Positions 1 to 12,248 of a stretch of DNA of 64,000 nt are shown here, one piece after another. Position 1 is the stretch's first letter, and every line of letters starts with the position of its first letter. The notes beneath the pieces were generated by a model that worked only from the letters and a program-made list of their open reading frames with translations, had not been told where the DNA came from and made no database searches. The DNA comes from Aureobasidium sp. EXF-3400 (lineage: Eukaryota > Ascomycota > Dothideomycetes > Dothideales > Saccotheciaceae). The position numbers and the translations under genes were made by a program. The stretch spans positions 123,281-187,280 of the forward strand of contig SWBL01000053.1 of NCBI GenBank assembly GCA_024195585.1, in the 5' to 3' direction.

Positions 1-3000
1 CATGTCTGTTTGTTCGGCCAGCAAGCCAGTAACACCTTTCTGTCCGTGGCGAGACGAGAACTTGTCTCCAATTTCCGGACGACGGGTCTGGCGTGTTTGG
101 ATTTTGATGATGGGGGTATTCGATTCGTTGGCACTGATCATGACTTTGTCGGCGTATGCTGGGTCAGGCAGTTTGTAGGACATGTGTTGGGGTGCCCAGC
201 CGGCGTTTTGCGTGTTGATGCCTTGGTTGACTGGTGTCTCTTTGAGCATGTAGCATTCGCCTGCTTCCATCTCGGCACCGACTTCTACAAGACCGTCATT
301 ACCGATCTTCTTGTGGCGAGGGTTGGAGGGATCACGGTCGCCGATACGATCGGTTTGACCGTTTTGGTATTGCTTCAATGGCATGCTGACCTTCTTGAAG
401 ACTTGACAGCGTCCGAAACCACGATCGCATGACGCTTTGTTCAAGACCAGAGCATCTTCGATATCGTAACCAGAGTATGACATGACAGCGACCATAGCGT
501 TTTGGCCTGCAGGAAGTTTGTCATACTTGATGAGCTCAATTGTCCTACTCTTGACCATAGGCTTTTGCGGGTAGACCATGAGGTAGAGAAGAGTGTCGAT
601 ACGAGTAAGCTGATTGTAGGCAATAGCACCAATAGCTTGTTTACCCATAGCGCATTGGTAGGTGTTACGAGGAGATTGATTGTGGTGAGGGTAAGGAATG
701 AGACCAGCGACAGCGCCTAGGATGGTAAACGGCTCAATCTCCAGATGTGTGGTGTGTTGGTTGATATCGTGTTCGTAAACTGCAATGTTACAGTCGTTCT
801 CTTCGTTGACATCCAGATATTCCACAAGTCCGCGAGACAAGAAGTCATCGAACTCTAATGTGCCCTTGCGGAGAGATTCCAGGTAGCGCGTTGTAACCTT
901 TGACTTGCCCTTCTCGACGATGATGAGAGGTCGAACAATACGACCTTCATCGGTTGCAATGTGCACACCATTGTGGTGATGATTGATGTAGATGCTGACA
1001 AATTCAGAGATTCTTCCCATGCGACGGAATCTGCGGAAAGCAATCAAGAATCGCTTGGGTTCGCGGGTCAAGGCTACCGGTGTACCGTTGAGGAAAATGA
1101 TATATGCTCCGTCGGCGTAGAGTTCAGTACCGCTTGCAGATGTTACGTCCTCAGCACCGAGCACGAAAATCATCTTGCGAACGGGATCCTCTTCGTCCAT
1201 GGTAGTGATGTGCGTCATCAGAGCCAGATTCTTGACCAGACCACAGGCCTCACCTTCGGGGGTATCTGAAGTACAAAGCATGCCGAATTGAGATGGCTGA
1301 AGTGCACGAGGACCGGAAACCTTTCGAGTCTTCTCGAATTGGGACGAAATTCTGGTCATCATACCAAGAGCAGCGATGAAACTCAATCGACTCAGAACGT
1401 GAGTGACGCCAGCTCTGTCCATACGGAAACGCTTCAAAGTCCAGTTACCAGTTGAGATAGCACGTTCCAGACCTTGTGTAATGCGAGATTCGTGCATAGT
1501 AATGTAGTCTGCCGGATTGAAAGCTCTGGTTCTGTTAGGCTTCCTCAGAACCTTGTCCCAACTTTGCTTGATAAGCTTGTTGAAATCCTTGAACAGATCT
1601 TCGAACAGCAGAGCCATCATCGATCCCGACAATTCCAAACGCTTGTTACCAAGGTAATCTCTGTCGTCAATCAACTTCGGGTCGTGCATACACATGAGCA
1701 CTCTGCGGACCATGAATGCGATGTAGAGGGCCTTTGGTCGGAAGTTCATGGCTGTCACGCCAACGTGAGGAATGATTGTGTTGGACAGCTTCTCCACAGC
1801 ATTCTGCTTGTTTGTCTTCTTGGGAACACCGTACTGTCCGAATCTCTCAGGTCGCAGACGAGCTCCAACATATTCCAGAGCTTGTTCTTGGGTCGAGACT
1901 CCTGAACGTGCGGCTTCCTCAAGGTTGACAGAGAACTCATCCTGGTATACAGCATCGTCACCAGCGACAAGAAGCATGATTTCGTGGTCTGACTGGACAC
2001 CCATGGCTCGGAGAGCAATTGCAACAGGAATATCTTCGGTAAGTGAGTTGTGCTTGAGAACAATCAATCCCTTTTTGAGCAGAACATAAGTCTTTGTCTT
2101 GACGTTGGCAGTGTGACTGGTAACGGAGGCCTGGATGATTCCCTTGAACATTTCCACAATGACACGGTTCTTGCTGAGTTGTTCCTGGACCAGGATAACC
2201 TTTTCTTGACCACGGACAACGAAGTAACCACCGGGATCTACGGCGCACTCGTTGAGCAGACCCATTTCCTTTTCTGAGCGACCAGACAAGACACACTTGT
2301 TACTCCGCAGCATGACGGGCATTCTGCCAATGTAGACGTTGCGTTCCATCTTCAGACCACTCTGCGATCTGGATTCGAAGTTGACGTAGATCGGAGCCGA
2401 GTATGTCAAGTCACGAAGACGACATTCGTTAGGCGTGATTCCAGGACCAGAAAGACCAGGGACAGTGCTGTGACGATCTTCGACACGTTCCGGCTTACCA
2501 ATCCGAATGTCTGTGTATCTGATGAACATGTTAGGATCCACATCACTGTGAACAGTGGCATTGGCGCGGAGAATGGTCTTCAGCTCGGTGTCGACAAAGA
2601 AGTTGTAAGAATCGATATGCTGTTTCACCAAGCCCTTGACTTTGAGAAAAGCTGGTAGGAGATTCCATTTGTCCTATTTTGGTCAGCTGGTTCATCAAAT
2701 CCAGATTTCTCAATGATAATAGCAACTCACCCTTGCAGTGTTGATAGGATCGGTCAATCCTTTGCCATAATAGAAAGGCTCAAGTAGTGTATCGGACTGT
2801 GAGGCATTAGTTTCTGCCTATCAGGTCGATGAGAAAAATCCTTACTGGGTCAGTTGAGTGAGAATGCCGCCTCTTTCTAGCTGGTGGTGGCATAGCTGTG
2901 GCATCCTGAGTGTCTCCGTTGACAGAAGCCTGTGATTGCGAGTTTACATCAGAAGTTGCTGGAGTTGTGCTTGTTGCAGCCGGTGCCTTCTTCGTCTGAG

Positions 3001-3089
3001 CCTGCAGATCGTCAGCCATGCATCGACGCGATAGCTAGATCTTGGTATGTGGTTACCTTGGGCGCAGCAACGCGAGCCTTGGGAGGCAT
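1..3089 (-). CDS. RPC2: RNA polymerase III second-largest subunit (partial, 3' end outside window)
   Basis: This is the catalytic-core subunit RPC2/RPC128 (yeast RET1), which with RPC1 forms the active cleft of RNA polymerase III and transcribes tRNA and 5S genes in the nucleus. Exons on the minus strand are 3057-3089, 2846-3001, 2731-2796 and 1-2673. The introns (55, 49 and 57 nt) are GT-AG and every exon is a whole number of codons. 976 codons are visible and the frame is open to the edge; by family length roughly 150 C-terminal residues are missing. Pol III is chosen over Pol II because of PAFLKVKGLVKQHIDS near the start and RISSQFEKTRKVSGPR in the middle. GDKFSSRHGQKG lies just before the edge. 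The start MPPKARVAAPK is separated by an intron from a low-complexity, partly basic segment of about 60 residues that precedes the conserved protein. The gene diverges from the PUF gene. Confidence 0.95.
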
Positions 3090-4548
3090 TTTCGTTGTTA
3101 CCGTCAGGACCTAATGCACTAGACGCAAGAAGATGATCACAGAGCCTAGTATGCTCTCGCCAAAGCACGAGGTGCTCACTTGGCAGATGCAAAGCCGTCG
3201 ATGCGATGGACCAGTCACGGAAAAAAAGTGGCGGGGTCAAAAAGTTGTATGCGCCCACTGCCAGGAAAGCGAACTCTGCGCTACTGCGGCGCTATGTATG
3301 GCTCTGTTATTGCGACGCCTCGAGTTTACAGCGTTCTTCTTTTTCAGAAGATACGAGGACTATTTGACAGCAGTATGCGCCTTTGGAGAGATATTTTCGA
3401 GGTTTGCCTTCTCTAGATTCTTCCTGGGTCAAAGCTGCCAAAGCGGAAGACGGAAGCCAGCCCTCTCGGCAAAGCAACCGAACGCCTGCCGGGCAGGGTC
3501 ACTCCAATAACCTGAAAGCAACTTTGGTTAGATACAACACGTCGGCATATTCTCAAACACGCTCAAATGCCATTTTGAAATATTTACGAAGGATAAACAA
3601 TCTGCTATCCTTGAATATACTGAATGGCTACAGATGTGTTCACCGGCTTGCAATGGCCAAATATGTGACTTGAAGCGTTGTCGTGTATAGCGCTTGCTGG
3701 CCAAAAGCCGACTCGATCTCCAAATCTAACGGACAACTTAGCTCTTATATACAACTACGCTCACCTGCCAAATGCAGTAAGAGTTCCCCAACGAATACGA
3801 CCCAGAGAGATATTAAGTTGCATCACGATAAAGGCCTGAGACTGGATCTTGACGTGCTGGATGAAGTCCCAATAAGCAGATCAAGTCTAGACGGCTCGCT
3901 ATGCAGCACGTGTACAAACAGCAAACACTCGAGCGTGATAACGAAATGAACACGCACGGCCTGGTTCCTGATAGGCAGCGGAGCATGACGAAAGGTAGGT
4001 CAGCAAACCGGTGGGTGGTTGCCCTGCATGAAAGGGCAAAACAGGCAAAGAACAGATCGTGATGGATCAGAGGACCCCTCATGTGGCATGGTCGTGGCAT
4101 AGCCAGAAAGGCCGTGGAGGTTGCATCTGCTGCACAGGTACGCTTGGGCCCTACGGCGGCGTATGAAACTCAACCGGCGGCGAGGCTTGATGCTTTCTCC
4201 ACAGTTGGCTGGCAGCGTGCAGTGCATCTGAGCCTTCGGAGTCTCTGAGCTTCTTCTTCTTCTCCTCCGTGTCGCTCATTCTTACTGTCGCGGGTTGTAT
4301 GATTGGAAGTGTGGGTTTTGTATTCTACTGTTGAGCGCGAGGCTTGCCTTGGATGTACGATACGAGACAGCACCACCCTCTCTGTTCTCGTTGCTCTTCT
4401 GCCTGGACCCCTTGATCCAAAGCGCCTACCCCCACATTCAAGTCACCGCCTGTTCGAGTAGTAGCAGCAGGTGGGTGCTTTGGCCTGTCGTCTGTCTACG
4501 AGTCGCATCATTAACCAAAGCTGTAGGAGCTGTCGTATTTGTATCAGT
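3090..4548. other. Divergent intergenic region RPC2 / PUF
   Basis: 1.46 kb between two divergent starts. I see no convincing gene; short ORFs on both strands lack family features. A CT-rich run near 4250-4268 lies about 280 bp before the PUF start, as is common in fungal promoters. An in-frame upstream ATG for PUF exists at 4471. Confidence 0.5.
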
Positions 4549-7500
4549 ATGGCCTTCTCCAAGGGTCTGTCAGACCGACCCGACAGCGGTCTCTTGTACC
4601 GTCCGCAACTGTCCCCACGAGAAGATGCGCCCTACCCGACTTCTGCCACCACATTCCCTTCGCCACTATCGCCCTTACGAAACCTCAGCCTGGCTGCTAC
4701 TGCTGCTGAGGGTCGCGGAAGCCTACAACGTCGCTTTACTACAAATGCGCTGCCCACGCTATCGCCCATCGCTCAGCAGAGACGTCAGGCTGCCGATCCC
4801 GCCATGACGGTGAGCCTATTTCCTATGATTTTTCTTGTTGAAGGAGAAGAAACCATCTATACCCAATTACGGAGTTATGTCGACGCATATCACGCTGTAG
4901 CAGCTGTGTTAGGTCGGCTTGCTGCTGTGTATCGCCGTTGCGACAGGATGGACGAGAGGGAGCCTTTTACCACAAAGAACATATGCTGACGGACTACTTT
5001 TGCTGCAGGCATTCAACAAGATTACTCCTGTAAGTCTGTCCCGGTTCTTCGTTCTAAGCTGTCCAATATCGTGTTTGCGGCTTGCCCTTGGCCAATCCCT
5101 GCTGTCTCGGTCAGCCATTTGGTCCGGTCTACTGGTTTTCTTGTGTCGTCTTCGTACACGCGCCCACACTCCTTGTATTTTGGATAGCTTCCCGTCTGCG
5201 ATTTCTGCCTTTTCTGTTGCTTGCTCTTTTCTTGTTGTAAATCACTGTTTTGCAAGCACATTCTAATTCGTACATTCCTTCCCTAACGGATACTAATACC
5301 CCTCAGTCGGAGAGAAAGGCTCGTCAATACGAGGAACTCCTTGCCCAACAGCGTCGCATTCAGGCCCAGATGGCCATGATTGACCCCGAGACTCGTCGCG
5401 AAGTCGACGAGCATCAGAGACTGGAACAGGACATTTCAATGTTCACATCTGGTCATCTCAGCGAGCCCACCACTCCGCCAGAGTACTACAGCTCCGTCAA
5501 TCGCGTGCACAGCGCCCGATTGTCCACCGCCAGTTTGGCTTCGCCTCCTGGTTTCCCAGCCCGCCCCAGTCGTCCGGGCTCTCAGCTTGCATCCCCACAG
5601 ACGACCTTCTCAAGACCTGTTACCTCACACGTACACTCAACCTCTATTCCCTCTAGGTCGGTTCCTGTCTCGCGCCGTGGCTCTGACGAAGATGATGAGG
5701 ACACTTCCTTCTCATTTGCGGATATGAACCATCGTGCCGCTGCAAAGTACGTTCCACATTTCCTATTCTCTAGCTATTATCTCATCCCCCAAATGTCTTT
5801 TCACACCTCACTGCTGCTGAAGATTACTCCGAGCTTCTACAATAACGGGCTTCAATATGAACGGCCAATTGTCTCATTCGGAGCTTGACAATACACCACT
5901 CCCTATTCACTCTTCCCATCAAGCATCTACATAACCACTCTTCCTCTGCTTCTTCCTCTTCCTTCCTAACATCCACTTCGCCCTCACACAAGACTTGATT
6001 CATCAGCTCATCGTCTTGTCTCACCATCTGTGCTGGTCACTGATACCTCTGTACACCCTGTCTTACTTCATACACATCAACGATCTCATACATCTTACAC
6101 CTCCACCATCTCTTACATAGCTTCGAGTCCACGATCTCAGCTTCCTGTTCTAACATCGGTTACTTACAGCCTTAACCGCAACTCAATGCCTGTCAAGATG
6201 GCCGAACTGTCTACCCATCTCGGTTCTGTCAATACCACCGGCTTCCTGTTTGGTGACGAGGACGATCTCAAGTCTACTCGTGTCCAGAACTCGGCCGCTT
6301 CTCCTGACGCTAAGCACTTCCTCCAGTACCAAGCCAGCGACGACAAGTTCCCCATCCTTGTTCGTCGTGACGGCGAGGGCATGCAGCTTTCCGCTTCTGC
6401 TGCAGCTGTGGAGATGGCCAAGGCCCAACAGAACGGTACTGACAATCAAGACCGTGCTACCACTTCCCGCACCAACAGACAGTCTCTTCCTCCCAGTGCA
6501 ATGCGCCAGTCTGGTTATGGTGACGCTGGCATGTCTCCTCTCAACGGTATCTTGACCGAGCTCAACACTGCAAAGAACACTGCCGCCAACAGAAGATCTA
6601 TGGAGGTCAAGTTCAGCAGTCTCGCCACGCCTAAGCGTCCTGGTTTGTTGGCCTCACCCAATGGCGTCGGCTCGAACGGTGTGCCCAAGTTGCAGGGCTC
6701 TTATTCGACCAACGACATCCCTACCTTGAAGAGTACCAACACTGCCAACTTCTCTGACAAGGCCGGTGCTGTTCAGAGCCCTCGTCCTGAATTCATTTCA
6801 CCCGCTCACCAGCCTAACATCCTCAGCAACGGTCATCAGAACGGCTTTCACACTCCTTCTCGTCAAGAACAAACCCAGTCAGATGAGCTCAACAGCGCAA
6901 CCTCACAGAGATCTTCACTTCAAGCCAGCGCTGCACCTTTCGGTCCCTCGGTCACTTCGCCCTCGTTCGAACCTGCTCGCATCATGAACAACAACTCGAA
7001 CGGCATGGTCGACGGCCATGTCAGTCCTCCTTCTATGCAGACCTACGGCAATGGAGCCTACTACGGTGGCTACGGCATGCACATGCTGGGCAATGGCTTC
7101 AACCAGATGTATCTTGGCAACCAGGGTGGTGGTCAGTGGGGTCACATGCCTGGCTTCCAACACGGATTTGGTGGTGGATACCCTCAGCAACACCCTCAGC
7201 AAGTCTCGCAGCAGGGCTCCGCGCGCTACAATGACAGCCAGCCCCGCGTTATGCAGCAGCCACGCCGTGGCCAGACTGGTGATGGCAATTCACGACCTTC
7301 TTTCTTCACTACACCGCTTGCTAACATGGATTCAGACAACTCGCGTTTTTCCAACGTCAAATTGCAGGATCTTGTCGGCGAGATCTACGGTCTCTGCAAG
7401 GACCAGCACGGCTGCCGTTACTTGCAGAAGAAGCTTGAAGAAGGTGATGATGAGAACATCAGACTCATCTTCGAAGAGACCAACCCTCACATGATCGAGT

Positions 7501-8700
7501 TGATGACTGGTCAGTTACTTTTTCACTATACACCAAACTTTGCTGACTAATTATCTCTCTCTAGATCCCTTTGGCAACTACCTCTGCCAGAAGCTGTTCG
7601 AGTACGCCAATGATGATCAGCGCACTGTTCTCATTCGCGCGGCTGCACCCTCAATGGTCAAGATCGCCCTCAACCAGCATGGCACCCGCGCTCTGCAGAA
7701 GATGATCGAGTTCATCTCGACTCCTGAGCAGATTCAGATCATCACGGAGGCCCTGAGATACGAAGTCGTCCCTCTCATCCAAGACCTGAACGGCAACCAC
7801 GTCATCCAGAAGTGTCTAAACCACCTTTCCCCTGAGGACGCCCAATTCATCTTCGACGCTGTTGGCACTAGCTGTGTCATCGTCGGTACCCATCGTCATG
7901 GCTGTTGCGTCCTGCAGCGTTGTATCGACCACGCCTCTGGCCACCAGAAGGCTGCACTTGTTCAACACATCACCATGAACGCTTTCACCCTTGTTCAGGA
8001 TCCCTTCGGCAACTATGTCGTTCAGTACATCCTCGACCTTGGTGAGCCTGCATTCTCTCAGCCTCTGGCTCAGAGCTTCCTCGGCAACGTTGGCGCTCTC
8101 TCCAAGCAGAAATTCAGTTCCAACGTCATCGAGAAGTCCATTCGTACTGGCGACGACACCACCAGACGCGCTCTCATCGATGAGATTATGGATCCCACCG
8201 ATCTCGAGAAGCTGCTTCGCGACTCGTACGCCAACTACGTCGTTCAGACCGCCATGGACTACGCCGACCCTGAGACCAAGGCTCGCCTCATCGACAACAT
8301 TCGTCCTATCCTGCAGTCGATCCGCCACACTCCCTACGGCCGTCGCATCTCTGGAAAGATTCAGGACTATGACAACCACCTCAACGGCATGCCTGGTTCC
8401 ATGTCTCCTCCCAGCGTCTTGTCTCCTGGTCAGCTTAGCACCACTCCCTTCCGCACCAGCAGATCCAACACTGTGACTTCGTACACCAGCACTGGCAGCC
8501 CTCTTGGCCACCAAGTTGGCAACTATGGTGCCGCCAGCATGGGTTCTCCTACCGCTCACAACCGCCACCATGGATCTATTAACACCATGCTCGCCCAGGC
8601 CCCTCAGCAGCAGACCAACGGCAACGGCTTTGGTCAGGTCTTCCAGCAGTTTGGCCATGCTTCGCGCGGTTCTCACTCTTCCAACATGGGACACTACTGA
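4549..8700 (+). CDS. Pumilio/PUF-domain mRNA-binding protein, Puf4-type
   Basis: PUF proteins bind UGUA-containing 3' UTRs and repress or destabilise the mRNA. Exons are 4549-4809, 5009-5029 (only 21 nt), 5307-5746, 6170-7509 and 7565-8700, giving 1065 aa. The N-terminal two thirds is Ser/Pro/Gln-rich and disordered-looking, with a short helical stretch around ARQYEELLAQQRRIQ. Eight PUF repeats occupy about residues 636-957: DQHGCRYLQ, DPFGNYLCQ, NQHGTRALQ, DLNGNHVIQ, HRHGCCVLQ, DPFGNYVVQ, QKFSSNVIE and DSYANYVVQ. The base-reading residues of repeats 6-8 (NY..Q, SN..E, NY..Q) predict UGU. Repeat 5 (CC..Q) resembles yeast Puf4, as I recall that family. Start 4549 is preferred, but 4471 is in frame and would add 26 residues. 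The 423-nt intron 5747-6169 is unusually long for this locus. Confidence 0.93.
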
Positions 8701-9448
8701 TTGCATCCTGCCGTCAATGTCTCCACACTGTACTTTTTTCCAATGGACTCGGTTTCTAGCATTCAATTGCATAGCGCCAACGCACACCAAGCAAGGCGCA
8801 AAAAGAAGGAGTTGAACATATGGGAGCTTCTTCGACTTCCGCACTTTTTTCACTTTCCACGAAGATAACGACACACACAAGATTCACGGCCAATGTGCAA
8901 CAATAGAAGAGGCGAACGCGCAGGACCACGTGAAGTTTTTCTGTTTCTCTGATTTCTTTGGGTTTCTTTTCTTTCATTTTTGATTCTGCTACCACCACAA
9001 GCATCAGCGAGGGAAGGAAGCGAGCGAAAGAAGGAGCAGGGTTAGCCTTTGCCTTGCCTGCATTTTCCGGGCGATGATGTGTAACTAGTTCTTTTTCTCC
9101 ATACAATTGAAGCTCAAGGTCATGCCAAAAAAGTCCCATGTCTCGTCAGTCGTGAAGTCTCGACTGTGATTATCACATAGTCAGCACGCATTAGAAAGTC
9201 GAACAGGGGGTTTGAAGTAGCCTCAAGAGTCAAGCGATGTAATCACAAGCTACTCTTGTGTTGCCTCGTAATGTATTAAGGTAAGACGAGGACGAAGCAA
9301 GGGATCCTTCATAGTGGTAGTGCCGGAACAAGGCACGCATGAGCCGAATGCAGACAAAGAACAAGATCAACAATTTCATCAAGTTCCTTGAGTTCTTTGC
9401 AGCAATCTGCCTGACAGCCCATAGTAACTCGTGAGAAGACGGCTAGCA
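8701..9448. other. PUF 3' UTR and intergenic region
   Basis: No gene supported. It contains T-rich and A-rich tracts after the PUF stop. I found TGTA cores (for example near 8729 and 9079) but no full UGUANANUA match that would suggest PUF autoregulation. Confidence 0.4.
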
Positions 9449-9661
9449 ATGTGCAACAGAATCATCATCAGGAACGAAGGCTGCGATCACGACTACGAAT
9501 ACAAGACAGAAGCGTGTGCGGCTCGCAAAGTAGGCTTGTGCAAGAAGACACAAGACAAAGTTCGGATTGACTCGCACTGGATCTGCAACAGGTGTCTTGC
9601 AACATTGAGAAGAGCAGTCGAGAATATCAGCAACAAGAGCGGCATGTTGAATACATATTAG
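9449..9661 (+). CDS. Small Cys-rich protein, 70 aa
   Basis: A short uninterrupted ORF beginning MCNRIIIRNEGCDHDYEYK and ending at a TAG. Its cysteines and histidines are spaced C-x8-C-x-H, then C-x7-C, then C-x2-C, over about 50 residues. This resembles small fungal proteins that begin with a Met-Cys and carry a CGH-type motif followed by a terminal C-x2-C; those are mostly uncharacterised and may bind zinc. No signal peptide is visible, so an intracellular protein is more likely than a secreted effector. It sits alone between the PUF and SF3b2 genes, and its own 5' leader is not distinguishable from PUF 3' sequence. Chance ORFs of this length are common, so the call rests only on the cysteine spacing. 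Confidence 0.45.
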   Translation: MCNRIIIRNEGCDHDYEYKTEACAARKVGLCKKTQDKVRIDSHWICNRCLATLRRAVENISNKSGMLNTY

Positions 9662-9926
9662 CCTTGACATTGCATCTTGATGGTCTTCTGGTTGGGAGAA
9701 CAAGGACGACGCAGGCGCGAAAGCCGAAGAGAATCCGGAGCGCGCAGCTGCATCTTGACGCTTCGGCCGCGAACTCTTGCAAGTCACCTATTTTGCCAAC
9801 CCCCACACGACACCACCGGCCTTCGCTGCTCTCGACTCGATTCAGATCCTTCAAGCACACCGTCACCAGCAGATCCGCGTCTCTCATTGCCGAAACACTC
9901 CAAGTACAGGAATTAACGAGGCCAAG

Positions 9927-11771
9927 ATGGCAGCCGTAGCTGTCAATGGCGGCGCTGGCGCAAAGAAGCTCAGCAAGAACGCCTTCCGTAGACAACAAAA
10001 GAAGGCTCAGAAGGAGCGTTCGGTAAGCCTCATGTCTCTCAATTGTGCTCTACGACCTACTGACAATGTCATGGCACAGGCATCTGCCACTCCGTCCGTC
10101 GCCGAGTCTACCGACCTCTCCGAAGCAGAAACTCCCAAGCCAGAAACCGGCCGCCAACCTGACGCTCAAATCAACACCCGCGATGATCCCATGCAAAACA
10201 ATGACCTACCCAACGACGATTTTACCATTCCCGAAGACGACCCTCTATATGCCGAGTTCCAGAGTGTTCTCTCCAAATTCAACAACACCGACAAATCGCA
10301 GACAAAGGAGGAAGAAAAGCCAGAAATATACTACGACGATGACAACGACGATATCCCGGATGAGGAGGACGAGAACCAACCGAAGCTGTCAAAGAAGGCA
10401 CGCAAGGCTGCTAGCAAATTGACCATTGCTGAGCTCAAGCGTTTGGTGCGTAAGCCTGAGCTGGTTGAATGGACAGACATCGACGCTTCAGATCCGCTTT
10501 TGCTTGTGCGCATCAAGTCGCAGCGCAATGTTGTCCCTGTGCCATCGCATTGGGCTCTGAAGCGCGAATATCTTTCATCCAAGCGCGGTATTGAGAAGAC
10601 GCACTTCAACCTGCCCAAGTTTATTGCTGATACTGGTATCGCCGAGATGCGCGATGCCGTACTTGAGAAGCAGGCCGAGGCGACTTTGAAACAGAAGCAG
10701 CGCGAGAGAGTACAAGGAAAGCTTGGAAAGCTTGACATCGATTACCAGAAGCTCTATGAAGCTTTCTTCCGTCACCAAACAAAGCCCCCACTCACCCGTT
10801 ATGGTGAGGTTTACTACGAGGGTAAGGAGTATGAAACTAACCTTCGCCATCTACGACCTGGCGAATTGAGCGATGAGCTGAGAGAAGCCCTCAACATGCC
10901 TCCTGGAGCTCCTCCGCCGTGGCTTATCAACCAACAACGTTTCGGACCCCCTCCCTCATATCCTGGCCTCAAGATTCCCGGTCTGAATGCTCCTCCGCCA
11001 CCAGGTGCATCCTGGGGATTCCACCCTGGTGGTTATGGCAAGCCTCCAGTTGATGAATACACAAACCGTCCCTTGTTCGGTGGCGACATCTTTGGTGTCA
11101 GCAGCGCAGAAGATGAAGAGGCACCATCTGGAGCACCAGTGGAAAAGACATTGTGGGGTGAACTTCAAGAACGTGAAGAGGAAGAGGAAGAAGACGAGGA
11201 TGAGGAAGAAGAGGACGAGGAAGATGGTGATGAGGCAATGGATGAGGAGGATATTGGCGCAGGACTCGAAACACCAAGCGGATTGGCCTCTGCTGTTCCA
11301 ACGGAGATTGGTATCGAGAGTGTTGGAGGCGACTTCGAACTACGCAAGAACGCAAGAGCTCCCGAACCCGAATACGACGGCGCTCCCCGATCAGCGTACC
11401 AGGTTCTTCCGGAACAAAACATCCGTGCTCAAGGTTTCTTTGGAGGCGAGAGAGCATACGATTTGCGCGGCGCTCAGCAAAATCTTCCCGTGCTCGGACA
11501 AGAAAACAGAGGCAGTAAACGCAAGGTTGGCGATATCGATGTCAGCGTAGACGTAGATGCGCTTGAAAGAGACGACCGCCTAAGCAAGGATGAGATTCAA
11601 AGACAATTTGAAGCTCAAAGACAGGCACAGGCTGAGGGACAATGGAAAGGAAGAGTAGACCAAGAAGACTTGAGCCAGATGATTGCCGAGGAGAGTAACA
11701 AGAGGTTGAAACAGGACAAGGAGAGGAATGAGCGTAGAAGAGGAGGCGACAGCAGGAGCAGCAGGAGATAA
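9927..11771 (+). CDS. CUS1: Splicing factor SF3b subunit 2 (SAP145/Cus1)
   Basis: A component of the SF3b part of the U2 snRNP, which helps anchor U2 at the branch site in the nucleus. Exons are 9927-10022 and 10080-11771, giving 595 aa. After an acidic N-terminal region with KKARKAASKLTIAELKRLV, the DUF382 domain spans roughly residues 148-273 (SHWALKREYLSSKRGIEKT). The proline-rich PSP domain spans about 292-340 (PPPWLINQQRFGPPPSYPGL). An acidic run and a basic Arg/Ser-rich tail follow (stop 11769-11771). The 57-nt intron 10023-10079 has a CTACTGAC branch site. It is a multiple of three and contains no stop, so its retention would add 19 residues. An in-frame upstream extension to 9777 has no family support. 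Confidence 0.92.
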   Translation: MAAVAVNGGAGAKKLSKNAFRRQQKKAQKERSVSLMSLNCALRPTDNVMAQASATPSVAESTDLSEAETPKPETGRQPDAQINTRDDPMQNNDLPNDDFTIPEDDPLYAEFQSVLSKFNNTDKSQTKEEEKPEIYYDDDNDDIPDEEDENQPKLSKKARKAASKLTIAELKRLVRKPELVEWTDIDASDPLLLVRIKSQRNVVPVPSHWALKREYLSSKRGIEKTHFNLPKFIADTGIAEMRDAVLEKQAEATLKQKQRERVQGKLGKLDIDYQKLYEAFFRHQTKPPLTRYGEVYYEGKEYETNLRHLRPGELSDELREALNMPPGAPPPWLINQQRFGPPPSYPGLKIPGLNAPPPPGASWGFHPGGYGKPPVDEYTNRPLFGGDIFGVSSAEDEEAPSGAPVEKTLWGELQEREEEEEEDEDEEEEDEEDGDEAMDEEDIGAGLETPSGLASAVPTEIGIESVGGDFELRKNARAPEPEYDGAPRSAYQVLPEQNIRAQGFFGGERAYDLRGAQQNLPVLGQENRGSKRKVGDIDVSVDVDALERDDRLSKDEIQRQFEAQRQAQAEGQWKGRVDQEDLSQMIAEESNKRLKQDKERNERRRGGDSRSSRR

Positions 11772-12248
11772 GACGTGGTTACTGGAGCTACCTTCGCGTC
11801 ATCACCTTGCATCTGGACCAAGCCCTACGGATGGAGCACCTCATTACCCAGCTAAAAGAAAGCAAAACCAAAATGAAGCACACGCATTAATAAGCCAGTT
11901 TCAATTGCCAGCAACAGATGTGCACCTGGATGGCATGAATACTGTCCTGCCGAAGAACCCCGGCGCCTAGTCAACTGGTCGGTATTGAGTACAACTGACC
12001 ACCGCATAGAAACAGCAGTCGAGTTAAGGATTGTCTTTTGGTCGAGTGATTTCAACGACGAAGATGGATGCTGCGAGCGTCTTGACATGCAGTAGAGCGC
12101 TTGGAAGGCATATCACGTGGACAAGCAGAAAAGCTGGGGAAGCGCCGTTCATTTGTTTGCTTTGACAAGCGCAGACAGACACAGCACAGCAGCCTCATCA
12201 AAGCTGCCTCACCATCTTGACAAAGAGCTCTGTCGAGAAGCAGCAAAC
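11772..12248. other. Intergenic between SF3b2 and the Arg/Ser/Pro-rich gene
   Basis: 477 bp between genes on the same strand, holding the SF3b2 3' UTR and the promoter of the next gene. No RNA gene or repeat seen. Confidence 0.4.

Noticed and set aside
1..3089. Identification as RNA polymerase II subunit RPB2
   Set aside because: The N-terminal PAFLKVKGLVKQHIDS and the central SSQFEKTRKVSGPR stretches fit the Pol III subunit, as recalled from the human and yeast proteins.
7816..8880. 354-codon minus-strand ORF over the PUF domain
   Set aside because: It lies antisense to a clearly conserved domain and arises from biased codon use; its translation has no family features.
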